This document shows positions 18,401 to 27,866 of a stretch of DNA of 64,000 bases, piece after piece. The position numbers were made by a program, and so were the translations under genes. The notes under the pieces are model-generated. The model had not been told where the DNA came from and did not search any database. It was given only the letters and a program-made list of their open reading frames with translations. The stretch lies in contig NZ_JACSGT010000001.1 of assembly GCF_021504595.1 (NCBI RefSeq), forward strand, positions 620,001 through 684,000, in the 5' to 3' direction. Every line of letters starts with the position of its first letter. The stretch's first letter is position 1. Source of the stretch: Chryseobacterium indicum (GTDB taxonomy: Bacteria; Bacteroidota; Bacteroidia; Flavobacteriales; Weeksellaceae).

Positions 18401-18508
18401 TAGCCGTGATAGCAGCGGTTACCCCACAGCAGAAATGGAAAGGGTAGGGGTTAAGTTTGGAGGGCACAGGAGCGAGGAGTATGAGCGGATAGCACGAAAA
18501 AGCTCCTG
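18401..18508 (+). ncRNA. Structured RNA-like element, copy 1 of 3
   Basis: The element begins TAGC and ends AGCTCC, and its interior differs from the other copies (57841-57959 minus, 60252-60356 plus). A closing stem pairs CGTG (18405-18408) with CACG (18493-18496). The other copies pair CCGG with CCGG at the same places, so two base pairs have changed on both sides. Shared blocks are CGGTTACCCC and GAGGAGTATGAG. It may belong to a known flavobacterial intergenic RNA family such as Flavo-1, but I cannot confirm this. It lies in the 484-nt gap between the FUSC start and the porV end. Confidence 0.55.
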
Positions 18509-18533
18509 AAAATAGATAGGGTTATAAAAAACA

Positions 18534-18560
18534 AAAAGTCTCATAATTTATGAGACTTTT
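18534..18560. terminator. Terminator downstream of porV
   Basis: A perfect stem AAAAGTCTCATAA/TTATGAGACTTTT with flanking A and T runs works in both directions. It ends porV on the minus strand and possibly the plus-strand element at 18401-18508. Confidence 0.8.
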
Positions 18561-18580
18561 GTATGGTATGTTTTAGAATT

Positions 18581-19744
18581 TTAATTATCTGCGTTGGAAG
18601 TTTCGTCACCGATGTTCCATGTAAGCCCGAAACGAAGGGTGTTATCCAAAGCGGTATTAATTTTAGACATATTGATGAGGTAAGAAACATCAAGACCGAA
18701 AGAACGGTACTTTAATCCGATACCTGCAGTTGCAAACTGTCTTGCTCCCTGTTCTTCACTTTCGTGGAAGTAACCGGTTCTTACAGAAAATGCATTGTCA
18801 TAAGAATATTCTAATGCACCACTATACATAATGGAATTTTTGTTTTTGAATGATTTTCCGATTCCCGCCATTACACCTACGTTCGGAACCTGATAGATCG
18901 GCTGTCTTGTATTAGGATCTATTCCTACATATTCTGAACCCGGAACTAAGATTTTTGAACCTTCAACACTAATTCCCACTCTGTTCATGTCATCAAGATA
19001 CATATCATAACCGGCACCTAATCTTGCCATTGTAGGAAGGTAAGATCTTGAATTTTCATTTCCTGTATAATCCAGTTTCGGACCTAAGTTCTGAACAGCA
19101 AAACCTGCATTGATTTTTCCGTCCATTCCTCCTAAACTCGAGAATCTTGGAGACGTATAGTAACCTGAAACATCTACCGCAAAAGAGTTCGCAGGTTTTA
19201 ATGTAGTATCTGTGTTGAATCCTCCGGCTAAGTCTGAACGGATATATCTTCCTGTAACCGCCATGGAATAAGAATCGGATAGTTTAAGACCATAAGCTAC
19301 ATCAATAGAGAATTCGTTTGGTTTTGAGGTTCCCATGGATGTTACTTCGTTTCCTACTAACTGAGTGAGATCTACTTGTCCCATATTGAAGTAATAAATA
19401 CTTGCAGAGATGGTGGATCTTTCTTCCTGCCCTAAAAATTTGTGGAAGGCTCCGTATAATAAAAACACATCATTGGTAAGTTTTCCCATGTACGGCGTAT
19501 AGTTAAGCCCCACGGAAGAACTTGATCTGCTGAAAGGATATTTCGCTGCGTTCCAGAATTGTGAAAAAGCATCCGGAGAGGTTACCACACCCTGATCTCC
19601 CATACCTCCAGCTCTTGCATCTGGTGCGATTCTTAAGAAAGGAGCTCCGGTTAATACAGGTCTTACTAGACTTAAATCTTGAGAATAGCCTAAAAAACCA
19701 GCACTTAACCCAATTCCTAAAAGCAGTTTAGTAGTTAAATTCAT
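18581..19744 (-). CDS. porV: Type IX secretion outer-membrane protein PorV
   Basis: PorV (LptO) is an outer-membrane beta-barrel that shuttles type IX cargo to the PorU sortase at the cell surface. The product has 387 residues, a signal peptide ending near GYSQ, the typical APFLRIAPDARAGGMGDQG (about residues 34-52) and repeated amphipathic strands to the C-terminus. It follows porU on the same strand after 60 nt, the usual flavobacterial order, and is ended by a strong terminator. The Asp/Asn-rich last residues are probably periplasmic. Confidence 0.96.
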   Translation of the reverse strand: MNLTTKLLLGIGLSAGFLGYSQDLSLVRPVLTGAPFLRIAPDARAGGMGDQGVVTSPDAFSQFWNAAKYPFSRSSSSVGLNYTPYMGKLTNDVFLLYGAFHKFLGQEERSTISASIYYFNMGQVDLTQLVGNEVTSMGTSKPNEFSIDVAYGLKLSDSYSMAVTGRYIRSDLAGGFNTDTTLKPANSFAVDVSGYYTSPRFSSLGGMDGKINAGFAVQNLGPKLDYTGNENSRSYLPTMARLGAGYDMYLDDMNRVGISVEGSKILVPGSEYVGIDPNTRQPIYQVPNVGVMAGIGKSFKNKNSIMYSGALEYSYDNAFSVRTGYFHESEEQGARQFATAGIGLKYRSFGLDVSYLINMSKINTALDNTLRFGLTWNIGDETSNADN

Positions 19745-19804
19745 ATGTTGTCTTTTATATATTATCAGTTTTTTGTTGATATTATTACTGTTATCGTTTT
19801 AAAT

Positions 19805-22800
19805 TTATTTCAAAAGTACCATTTTTTCTACAGCTGTAGCACTTCCTTTGCATTTTTCTTGATTTTGACTTTTTGCAAATATCTTAAAAATATACGTACC
19901 TTTTGCAACAGTTGCCCCAAAATCGTCTCTTCCGTCCCATTCTATTGCCTGACGTGGCGTTCTAAAGCCCTGTAGGAAAGGTTCTGCAACCACAGACTGA
20001 GATAAAGTTCTTACCAATTTTCCTGTAATTGTGTAAATCTGAACGTTCACATCCAGAATATCATCACAATTATGTTCAAACTGAACGTATGTTTTGTTCG
20101 TGAATGGATTCGGCCAGTTTAACGGTCGGCTAATAACCAAATGCTGATCCGCTTCATCCTTAACTTCAAAATTTAACGTAGCAGTTGTAGAATTATTGTT
20201 TATGTCCCAAACTTTAAATGTTAACTGATGTTGTCCAACGGCAAGATTTCTGAAAGGATACGTTACATTACCTTTCTGATAATCTGCCAGACCAGGGCTT
20301 AAACATCCGTTTCCTTCACCTGAAGCATAAAAATCATTCAGTACTATTGTATTGATAATTTGCCCGTCCAAATATACTGTAATATCATGACCAATACCAG
20401 AACCTGTAGAATTAATTCCTGTATCGTCTGTAATACATGCCAGCAACATCGGATTCTGATTTGTAATACCTCCGTCTGCAAAGTTGGTGTTGTTCATATA
20501 CAATTTTACTTTTGGCGGCTGGTTGTCATTAATACCGTTTGGATTGATATCTCCCACCTGAACTGGCTGGTTATTGAAAACATCCGAAGCTTTATTGTCT
20601 GCATACCCTAAAATTCTGCCGGTTCCTACCGCATAGTTAATATCTTTCGGAACATAAAATTCTACAGTGAAGACTCCGTTTACAGCCGTTCCGGAAGCTT
20701 TTACAATAGCACTTCCTTCCTCGGTATATTTAAGAACAGGAGTTAATCCGCCGTCGTTGTTCAGAGTGGTCTTGTTTAATCTCTTATCAAAAATATTAAT
20801 TACAACTCTTCCGTTGAACGTTGTGTTTACTGTTCCGTTAGGATTATTAATATGACCTTTTACTTTCACAAAATCCAGTCCTCTGATTAATCCCGGAACC
20901 GGAGTTTCAATATTATCAATTACCAGTAACCTTTTCGGTCTGGTAAGTTTCATGGCAGGATCTCCTAAAAAGTTAACTTTTAAATGTTCAGAAGAAGCTC
21001 CTCTCTGTTTTTTTGCATTTAAATGTGCATATCCTAAAGTATCAAAATCGTCATTGGTCAGTTTAAAAATATTTTGTGTAAAAAGGTTAGTGAAATCCAC
21101 TCCGTAACCAACATCGATGGCACGGCTTGAAGTAATCATCGTTGCCGGTCCCCCTTGTTTAAGCTTTAAAAACTGCTCTCCCGCAGAAGAAACATCCGGA
21201 TCATCCCAAAGTGTAAACTCACAGGTAATTGTCGATACAAACGGAAATCTGCTGTATACATTAGAGAAGTTATTCGCATTCTGAATTTCAGATAATGTTA
21301 AAACTCTTTCCTGCGCCCATCCGTTAATACCTCCATGCCCGAAATAGAAAAGATAAAGACTGTTTCCGATATCATTTGAGATCGCCTGATTTACCTGAGG
21401 ATATCTTTGTCCGCCTGCTGTACTTTGTGCCTGAAAAGCATCCAGATAAAGTTTTCTTACATTATATTCCTTTAAAGTTGTATTATTTTGCTCAAAAACC
21501 GTAGCAAGAGAATTATTCATTACGGTATGGAATGGCGCACCTCCGTCATTATCATCATCCACCACAAAATCCAGTTTCATTTTCCATTCCCCGAAAGGTG
21601 TAGACTGTCCAGATAGACTATTATAGTAAGCTAAAGTCTTATCAATCATAGTAGAAGCTTCCGTTGCATTGGCAGCCGGAATTCTTCCTACAGGAAGATC
21701 AGGAAGGTTAGAATCTATGTAGTTAGTGGTCTGCGGTTTTGTCATTACAATATAATCGTCAGTAACAAATGACCTTACCAGATCCTGAGAAATTTCACTC
21801 TGGTAGCCCGAAACTACATTGGTATTACCGGATATTCTGTTCTTGTAGTCAAAAGAGGTGTCCCCAAGGATCAGCACATACTTCAATGTTCCAAGCGGGG
21901 TGTTCAGTTTGGTTACAAAATCTCTTATTGCCGTAAGATCTTTGCTGCCGCTACCGAATTCATTATAGATCTTGTCTGTATCTACCACCTGCACATTAAA
22001 ATTATTTTTGGTCTGATGATAGTTTGCAATTCTTTGCGCCTGTCCCAGCATTTCAGGAGTTGTTATAATTAAATAATCAACATTTTGCAAAGCTGAAATA
22101 TTCTGATTGTTGATTCTTCCTACAAATGAAGGACTAAATGCAGCATCTGCCCTGAAAGCAACAAATTCATTATTGAAATTCAGATCAGATGCGGTGTACG
22201 CAAAATTAAAGCTTGCATTTCCTGCCGCTTTATTTACTCTTCTGTTGGCATTGGTAATATCGGTAACATCCCATATCTGTTCTGCTGCAGAAGCATTCGC
22301 AAGGCTGAATCCATACGTTGTATTGCTCCCTGTAACCAGTGAGAAATCCCTGAAACTCATCTGTGTTCCGTTAAAGCTCAGATTATCCTTATACTGAATT
22401 TCAAAATAATCGGGATAAAAAGTTCCGTTAGGATTCAGTGTAATATCAGGTTTTATACTGATGGTGATCTGGTTTCCGCTTAGTCCGGAGATGATTCCGG
22501 AGTAATTTGTAGGATAAAAATCATACGTGGAACTCTGATCCGGAGTTGGAACCGTAAAAGTAATTGGATTTTGGTTATTGATACTGTAAAGCAATTTGTT
22601 TTTTTGAGATTTATAACCAATTACCTGTGCCTTATACCTGATGTTATCTCCTGTCTGAACCGGAGAAGCCGTAGTAAATGTAACTGTTTTATCTGTTACA
22701 AAAGGAGTGTCTTCCACCCAGGTTCTACCCACTCTCAGCAGGTTTTTCTGATCTACATTAATCACCTGATAATTATCAAAACGGGTAATTAGCGGACTCG

Positions 22801-23701
22801 CAGGTAAATTAACATCTACAGGCTGAACTCTCTTTCCGGGACCTTTATCGAAATTGATGAAATAATACGAATAATCTTCATAAATATTCTTCAGATTTTC
22901 GCTGGGATAAGTTCTGGATTCTCTTCTTTTAACCCCGCTTCCGTTTGAAGAATTATACAAATTGTATCCGTTTGGTCCCTGTGCGTAGAACAAAGCGTAA
23001 TCGTTATCATTCCATACCCCGTCATCTTCTCCAACTACCTGAATGGCGTTTTCCTGAAGCGCGCTGTACCTCGCGTCTTGATTGTTTTCCGGAAGCATGA
23101 TTCCACCGTTTCCGTAAATTCTGAAATTTTTAGGATTTACAGAAGACGGGTTAATTCCGTTATCCTGTAAAAACTGCTTTGTTATTTTAAAAATGCCGGA
23201 TTTATCAACTCTTATTTTGTAAAAAGTTCCTGTTGATAAAGGGTTATTCGTGGTCCCTAGCTTTAAAGTATTCCCCAGACTGTTAGAAACATTGGTCTCC
23301 AAAATTTCAAATGAAGAAAGTCTCTGGATCTGTCCTTTTACATTCTTAAAGAGCGATACATTGGCACTGGCATATCTTGCTCCGTCTGCATTGTAGTACA
23401 CAATATCTTTTATCTCCTGATCGGTGATAAGATCCCTGCTTAATGAAAACAAATCTTTAGCAGAAACATTTTCCCAGATAGGATTAGAAACTTTTAACTG
23501 GTTTTCGCCAACTTGTTGTTTAGTTGTTATAAAAATGTTATTTTGGCTGAATGAAAATCCCTGATTTTTAAAATTTGGGAGATTGAGTTTTGTCTCACCA
23601 AAGTCTCGAATTTTAGAGCCATCCCATTCGATGGTGATCCTTTGAGCCCAAAGTGTTGATACAAAGCTTAATAAAAATAAAAGAGAAATTTTTTGTTTCA
23701 T
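19805..23701 (-). CDS. porU: Type IX secretion C-terminal signal peptidase/sortase PorU
   Basis: PorU is the surface C25 (gingipain-type) cysteine protease that removes the C-terminal domain of type IX cargo and joins cargo to surface polysaccharide. The protein is 1298 residues with a signal peptide, a long beta-rich N-terminal half, the catalytic His in YFGHGG (about residue 788) and the Cys in TITCEFTLWDDPD (about 827). It ends with a sorting-type domain carrying WPNPFTNKTYVQFEH and YIFKIFAKSQ. Both catalytic residues are present. It is divergent from gldJ and transcribed into porV. Confidence 0.96.
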   Translation of the reverse strand: MKQKISLLFLLSFVSTLWAQRITIEWDGSKIRDFGETKLNLPNFKNQGFSFSQNNIFITTKQQVGENQLKVSNPIWENVSAKDLFSLSRDLITDQEIKDIVYYNADGARYASANVSLFKNVKGQIQRLSSFEILETNVSNSLGNTLKLGTTNNPLSTGTFYKIRVDKSGIFKITKQFLQDNGINPSSVNPKNFRIYGNGGIMLPENNQDARYSALQENAIQVVGEDDGVWNDNDYALFYAQGPNGYNLYNSSNGSGVKRRESRTYPSENLKNIYEDYSYYFINFDKGPGKRVQPVDVNLPASPLITRFDNYQVINVDQKNLLRVGRTWVEDTPFVTDKTVTFTTASPVQTGDNIRYKAQVIGYKSQKNKLLYSINNQNPITFTVPTPDQSSTYDFYPTNYSGIISGLSGNQITISIKPDITLNPNGTFYPDYFEIQYKDNLSFNGTQMSFRDFSLVTGSNTTYGFSLANASAAEQIWDVTDITNANRRVNKAAGNASFNFAYTASDLNFNNEFVAFRADAAFSPSFVGRINNQNISALQNVDYLIITTPEMLGQAQRIANYHQTKNNFNVQVVDTDKIYNEFGSGSKDLTAIRDFVTKLNTPLGTLKYVLILGDTSFDYKNRISGNTNVVSGYQSEISQDLVRSFVTDDYIVMTKPQTTNYIDSNLPDLPVGRIPAANATEASTMIDKTLAYYNSLSGQSTPFGEWKMKLDFVVDDDNDGGAPFHTVMNNSLATVFEQNNTTLKEYNVRKLYLDAFQAQSTAGGQRYPQVNQAISNDIGNSLYLFYFGHGGINGWAQERVLTLSEIQNANNFSNVYSRFPFVSTITCEFTLWDDPDVSSAGEQFLKLKQGGPATMITSSRAIDVGYGVDFTNLFTQNIFKLTNDDFDTLGYAHLNAKKQRGASSEHLKVNFLGDPAMKLTRPKRLLVIDNIETPVPGLIRGLDFVKVKGHINNPNGTVNTTFNGRVVINIFDKRLNKTTLNNDGGLTPVLKYTEEGSAIVKASGTAVNGVFTVEFYVPKDINYAVGTGRILGYADNKASDVFNNQPVQVGDINPNGINDNQPPKVKLYMNNTNFADGGITNQNPMLLACITDDTGINSTGSGIGHDITVYLDGQIINTIVLNDFYASGEGNGCLSPGLADYQKGNVTYPFRNLAVGQHQLTFKVWDINNNSTTATLNFEVKDEADQHLVISRPLNWPNPFTNKTYVQFEHNCDDILDVNVQIYTITGKLVRTLSQSVVAEPFLQGFRTPRQAIEWDGRDDFGATVAKGTYIFKIFAKSQNQEKCKGSATAVEKMVLLK

Positions 23702-23865
23702 GTTTATTATTGAAATTTCTGAATTACAAAATAAATGAAAATTTTATAATTAAATTATGATACAATAAAATTAATTTGTTAACGTTTTTCAAAAAAATCA
23801 ACTCTTTACTTGATTTATTGAATAATTTATTTTTTCTTTGTACTTTGAAAATATTTATATCGACT

Positions 23866-25461
23866 ATGAAAAAACTAAAGTTGTTTTCATTAATAGCATT
23901 AAGTTCTACACTTGCATTAACCAGTTGCGGAGGATCTAATAATGGCGGCGGTACTAAAAAATTTGTCAGCAAAACAGGTTGGAAACCAAACGAGAAACAA
24001 GGTTGGTTTTTTGCAGGAAAGCAACAAAAACAAAAAGGTTGGCCGGGAATGGTATATGTAGAAGGTGGAACTTTTACAATGGGATTAGTGAAAGATGATG
24101 TTATGCACGATTGGAATAACTCGCCTCGCAGAATGCAGGTAAGTTCATTCTTTATCGGGGAAACTGAAATTACTAACTACGAATACCGCGAATACCTTAC
24201 ATGGTTGAAGTACGTATTCCCACCAAGCGATCCAAGCTTTAAGGAAATATACAACGGTGCGTTGCCGGATACCTTATTGTGGGACAACAAATTATCTAGA
24301 AATGATTACAACGAGACGTATTTCCGTGCTCCTGAATTCGATTACTATCCTGTAGTAGGAGTATCATGGACTCAGGCAAACAGATATTGCGAATGGTTGT
24401 CAGACAGAGCAAACGAGAAAGCCTTAATGCAGGCTGGTATCATTGCAAAAGATTTGTACATCAACGAATCTAATAATCAGGGTGGAACTGCGTTCAACAT
24501 GGATAAATTCAAATCGAATGATCCGGAAATGCAAGGTTACATCAATGAAAAAAGAATGCAGCAAAAAACAGGTTTGAAAACTACAAACCAGAGATTGTTA
24601 GCTGCAAACAGAGCTCCGAACGCAGCAATGGTTTCAAAATTCAGACTTCCTACAGAAGTTGAATGGGAATATGCAGCTTTAGGTATGGCTAAAAACAGAG
24701 AGTACAATCAGTATATAGGTAAAAAACCTGAAATTGAAAAACTGAGAGGTACTAAAGGAAGAGAAAAAGGAATGTTCCTTGAAAACTTCAAAATGGGAAC
24801 CGGGGACTACTCTGGTATCGCAGGCTGGAAAAATGATGGTTCTGCAAGAACTTCAGACGTAAGACAATATCCTTCTAATGATTTAGGAATCTACGGTATG
24901 TACGGAAACGTTGCAGAATGGACTGCAGATGTTTACAGACCAATCATCGATGAAGATTACAGCGACTTCAACTACTACAGAGGAAATATGCCGCAGGCTA
25001 TCGTAAGAAACGGTGACGGAACTTACAAAATGGTAGACGAAAGCAGCATTAAATATGATACTTTAGCTGATGGAAGATTAGTTTACAGAAACTTACCGGG
25101 TCAGTATGAAAGACAAACAATTGCTGATTACAGAAACTATAGAGACGGAGACAGAATGTCTTCTCTAGACTATAGAACTGCATCAGATTCAGCTTCTTCA
25201 TATGACATGTACAATTCTCCAAAATCAAGATTTATCGTAGATGCACAAGGTAGAGTAGTACTTCAAAAAGACAGAAAAGAAAGAACTTCTGCTGTTACTA
25301 ACGATGTAAGAGTAGTAAAAGGAGGTTCTTGGCAGGATACAGCATACTGGCTAGATCCGGGACAAAGAAGATACAAGTCTCAGGATAAAGCTTACGGATG
25401 GATCGGATTCCGTGTAGCTCAGGATGCGAGAGCAAATGATAAAGGTAGAACAAGAAGATAA
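23866..25461 (+). CDS. gldJ: Gliding motility lipoprotein GldJ
   Basis: GldJ is an outer-membrane-associated lipoprotein needed for gliding and for stability of other Gld/type IX components. The start is the ATG at 23866, which gives 531 residues and a signal ending at LALTSC (Cys21). An upstream in-frame codon would add a stretch without signal character. The body is an FGE/SUMF1-type sulfatase-modifying fold with YVEGGTFTMG, RLPTEVEWEYAA, YGMYGNVAEWTADV and VVKGGSWQD in the usual order. Known GldJ proteins are structural rather than enzymatic. Its codon use is unusually rich in A-ending codons, a sign of high expression. Confidence 0.95.
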   Translation: MKKLKLFSLIALSSTLALTSCGGSNNGGGTKKFVSKTGWKPNEKQGWFFAGKQQKQKGWPGMVYVEGGTFTMGLVKDDVMHDWNNSPRRMQVSSFFIGETEITNYEYREYLTWLKYVFPPSDPSFKEIYNGALPDTLLWDNKLSRNDYNETYFRAPEFDYYPVVGVSWTQANRYCEWLSDRANEKALMQAGIIAKDLYINESNNQGGTAFNMDKFKSNDPEMQGYINEKRMQQKTGLKTTNQRLLAANRAPNAAMVSKFRLPTEVEWEYAALGMAKNREYNQYIGKKPEIEKLRGTKGREKGMFLENFKMGTGDYSGIAGWKNDGSARTSDVRQYPSNDLGIYGMYGNVAEWTADVYRPIIDEDYSDFNYYRGNMPQAIVRNGDGTYKMVDESSIKYDTLADGRLVYRNLPGQYERQTIADYRNYRDGDRMSSLDYRTASDSASSYDMYNSPKSRFIVDAQGRVVLQKDRKERTSAVTNDVRVVKGGSWQDTAYWLDPGQRRYKSQDKAYGWIGFRVAQDARANDKGRTRR

Positions 25462-25483
25462 TATTTATCAAAATAATTTTCAA

Positions 25484-25513
25484 AAAACCCTCCGGAATTC
25501 TGGAGGGTTTTTT
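25484..25513. terminator. Terminator between gldJ and murF
   Basis: An ACCCTCC/GGAGGGT stem is flanked by A6 and T-runs, with a GAATTC-containing loop. It ends gldJ just before the murF promoter box. Confidence 0.85.
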
Positions 25514-25521
25514 TATTTTTG
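25514..25521 (+). promoter_or_regulatory. Promoter -7 box 4 nt from the murF start
   Basis: TATTTTTG ends 4 nt before the ATG at 25526. It partly uses the terminator T-run, so the match could be chance. Confidence 0.4.
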
Positions 25522-25525
25522 AAGT

Positions 25526-26797
25526 ATGAATATAGAACAGTTTTATCCTTTATTTTTACAATCTGAAAAAGTAACCATCGACAGCAGAAAAATCGGTAAG
25601 AATGATATTTTCTTTGCTTTTTCAGGAGAAAATTTTAATGCAGCAACTTTGGCTGAACAGGCAATTGAAAGCGGGGCTTTAGCCGTAATTGTTGAACAGA
25701 AGGAATTCGAAAATAAAGAGAAAAATATTTTCTTTGCTCATTCCACACTGGAATTTTTGCAGCAGCTTGCCATTTATCACAGAAAACAACTGCAGATTCC
25801 TGTGATCGGATTAACCGGAAGCAATGGGAAAACCACCACAAAAGAAATTATTCATGCTGTTCTTTCCGAAAAGTTTAATGTACAGTATACTATAGGAAAT
25901 CTGAATAATCACATCGGTGTTCCTTTAACCATCCTTTCTATTAAGCCGGAACATGAAATGGCTGTGATAGAAATGGGAGCCAATCATCAGAAAGAAATCG
26001 CCCTTTTAAGTTCAATTTCCCAACCCGATTTTGGCTACATTACCAACTTTGGTAAAGCACATCTGGAAGGTTTCGGAGGATATGAAGGTGTTATTAAAGG
26101 AAAATCTGAGCTCTATGACTATCTTAAAGATCATAAAAAAACGATTATCGTTAACGAAAATGATCCAGTTCAGGTAGAAAAAACTGAAAATTATTCCCCG
26201 AAAATTACTTTTGGAAAAGAAAATTCAGATTATAAGTTTGAATTATTCTCAGAAGAAAATTTTGTAGGCATTAAATATGATAACCGGAAAGCAGTTTCAA
26301 AACTGACCGGAGAATATAATTTTACCAATCTTTGTGCAGCAGTGAGCTTAGGACTTCATTTCGGAATTGATTTTGAAAAAATAAAAAATGCCATTGAAGA
26401 GTATACCCCAACCAACATGCGCTCTCAGGTTGTTAAAAAAGACGGAAGAACACTGGTTTTGGACACTTACAATGCCAATCCGAGTTCTATGAGCGCTTCT
26501 TTGCAGAATTTCATCACTTTTGAGGGTTCAAAAACTATTATAATCGGCGATATGCTCGAGTTGGGGGATGAAAGTGAAAAAGAGCATCAGAATATTTTAA
26601 ATTTAGCTCAGGAATTAGGTTTTGACCAGATTATCACAGTCGGAAAGAATTTTAAAAAGGTAAATTCTTCGGAAACTGCGTTTGAAAGCACAGCCGAATT
26701 AACAGAATATTTAAAACTTAATAAAATTCTTTCAGAAAATATATTATTAAAAGGTTCCAGAGGAATTGCTCTCGAAAAATCAATAGACTTTATTTAG
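25526..26797 (+). CDS. murF: UDP-MurNAc-tripeptide--D-Ala-D-Ala ligase MurF
   Basis: This cytoplasmic Mur ligase adds D-Ala-D-Ala to the UDP-MurNAc tripeptide, the last soluble step of peptidoglycan precursor synthesis. The ATP loop TGSNGKTTTKE lies at residues 97-107, NNHIGVPLTIL and MGANHQKEI are the central-domain motifs, and DTYNANPSSM is the C-terminal Mur motif. At 423 residues it is slightly shorter than enterobacterial MurF, as is usual in Bacteroidota. It follows gldJ, a common flavobacterial neighbour, and overlaps the end of the convergent NUDIX gene by 8 nt. Confidence 0.96.
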   Translation: MNIEQFYPLFLQSEKVTIDSRKIGKNDIFFAFSGENFNAATLAEQAIESGALAVIVEQKEFENKEKNIFFAHSTLEFLQQLAIYHRKQLQIPVIGLTGSNGKTTTKEIIHAVLSEKFNVQYTIGNLNNHIGVPLTILSIKPEHEMAVIEMGANHQKEIALLSSISQPDFGYITNFGKAHLEGFGGYEGVIKGKSELYDYLKDHKKTIIVNENDPVQVEKTENYSPKITFGKENSDYKFELFSEENFVGIKYDNRKAVSKLTGEYNFTNLCAAVSLGLHFGIDFEKIKNAIEEYTPTNMRSQVVKKDGRTLVLDTYNANPSSMSASLQNFITFEGSKTIIIGDMLELGDESEKEHQNILNLAQELGFDQIITVGKNFKKVNSSETAFESTAELTEYLKLNKILSENILLKGSRGIALEKSIDFI

Positions 26798-27401
26798 TCT
26801 TCATATTTCGGAATTCTTCCACAATCAGTTTAATATTTTTGAATGTGCTTGGAAAAACCTCATCTTCGATCTGAGCAGCGTTTTTCCAGGCAACTTCTGT
26901 AATTCCTTCTTCAATCTGAGGTTTTGAAGTATCTTCCCCATAGAAATTCATTTCAAACCAATGCGTGCATTTTAAAACCTTATCGCCGTTTCTTTCAACA
27001 TAAATATGGTACGTTGTATTGATGAACTTCACCAGTTCTACATTCGTAAGCCCGGTTTCTTCTTCAATTTCCCTTACCGCAGACTCTTCACGGGATTCGC
27101 CTTTCTCCATTTTCCCTTTCGGAAGATCCCATTTACCTAACCTTTTGATGAAAAGAATTTCACCCGCAGAATTATTTACAATGCCGCCCGCAGCTTCTAT
27201 AATTCTGAATAATTTCTGAAATTCTGACCAGATTTCATCGATGTTTTCACCAAAAACATTCAATTCTTTTACCGATGTATTTTCCAGAAGATCCAAAGCG
27301 ATTTCCAGGCTTGTGACGTTTTCGTATCCAAGCGTTTTTTCTAAGTTTTCAGATTGCTTAGACAACAGTAATTTTTTTTCGTTCACAAAAACTTTATACA
27401 T
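26790..27401 (-). CDS. NUDIX hydrolase
   Basis: This is a 203-residue protein with a complete Nudix box in its second half (GKMEKGESREESAVREIEEE and the following TGL), preceded by KRLGKWDLPKG. The N-terminal 65 residues form an extra small domain. Family members hydrolyse nucleoside diphosphates linked to other groups; the substrate is unknown. Its start codon overlaps the plus-strand promoter box of the SRPBCC gene, and its own minus-strand box TATTTTTG lies inside the same 40-nt gap, so the two promoters overlap face to face. Confidence 0.9.
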   Translation of the reverse strand: MYKVFVNEKKLLLSKQSENLEKTLGYENVTSLEIALDLLENTSVKELNVFGENIDEIWSEFQKLFRIIEAAGGIVNNSAGEILFIKRLGKWDLPKGKMEKGESREESAVREIEEETGLTNVELVKFINTTYHIYVERNGDKVLKCTHWFEMNFYGEDTSKPQIEEGITEVAWKNAAQIEDEVFPSTFKNIKLIVEEFRNMKTK

Positions 27402-27437
27402 ATATTTGTAAGAATTAAGAATTTAAATACAAAAATA
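27401..27437. promoter_or_regulatory. Overlapping divergent promoters
   Basis: Plus strand: TATATTTG at 27401-27408 for the gene at 27442. Minus strand: TATTTTTG at 27430-27437 for the NUDIX gene at 27401. Initiation at one would occlude the other. Confidence 0.55.
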
Positions 27438-27441
27438 AAAA

Positions 27442-27831
27442 ATGAATTTAGAAGGACGAAAGATTATTGTTAATAAATCATCTAAAGACCTGGTAGAAAT
27501 CCTGAAATCGCCAGAAAATTACAAAGATTTCATGCCGGACGGTCTTCAGAAATTTGAAACGAGAGAAAATGGATTTAAATTCGGATTGCAGGGAATGCCG
27601 GAAATTGCTCTGAAAATTGAAGAAGTTACTGATGAAAAAGCAGTGTTGAAGTCTGCAAGTTCAAGCTTAGATTTTTCTTTAACAGCGGCTTTAAATCCTC
27701 TTAATGAAAATCAGACAGAAGTTCAGATGTTATTTGAAGGGAAATTCAATCCATTTATCAAAATGATGGTGGAAAAACCTCTTCAGAATTTCATCAATAC
27801 GCTTACCGATAAGATCGAAGTTTATAAATAA
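27442..27831 (+). CDS. SRPBCC-family protein
   Basis: This 129-residue protein starts MNLEGRKIIVNKSSKDLVEILKSPENYKDFMPDGLQKFE (first strand and helix of a START-like helix-grip fold, residues 1-39) and ends in a long helix (FIKMMVEKPLQNFINTLTDKI). It matches small SRPBCC proteins, which bind hydrophobic ligands in an inner cavity; no ligand is known. It has its own promoter and terminator and is divergent from the NUDIX gene. From memory, in several flavobacteria such a gene follows pyrE, which is not present here. Confidence 0.75.
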   Translation: MNLEGRKIIVNKSSKDLVEILKSPENYKDFMPDGLQKFETRENGFKFGLQGMPEIALKIEEVTDEKAVLKSASSSLDFSLTAALNPLNENQTEVQMLFEGKFNPFIKMMVEKPLQNFINTLTDKIEVYK

Positions 27832-27834
27832 ATG

Positions 27835-27860
27835 AAAACCTTCAGCAATGAAGGTTTTTT
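27835..27860 (+). terminator. Terminator of the SRPBCC gene
   Basis: AAAACCTTCA/TGAAGGTTTT stem with a GCAA tetraloop and T-run. It can also serve the convergent anmK. Confidence 0.85.
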
Positions 27861-27866
27861 TATGTT

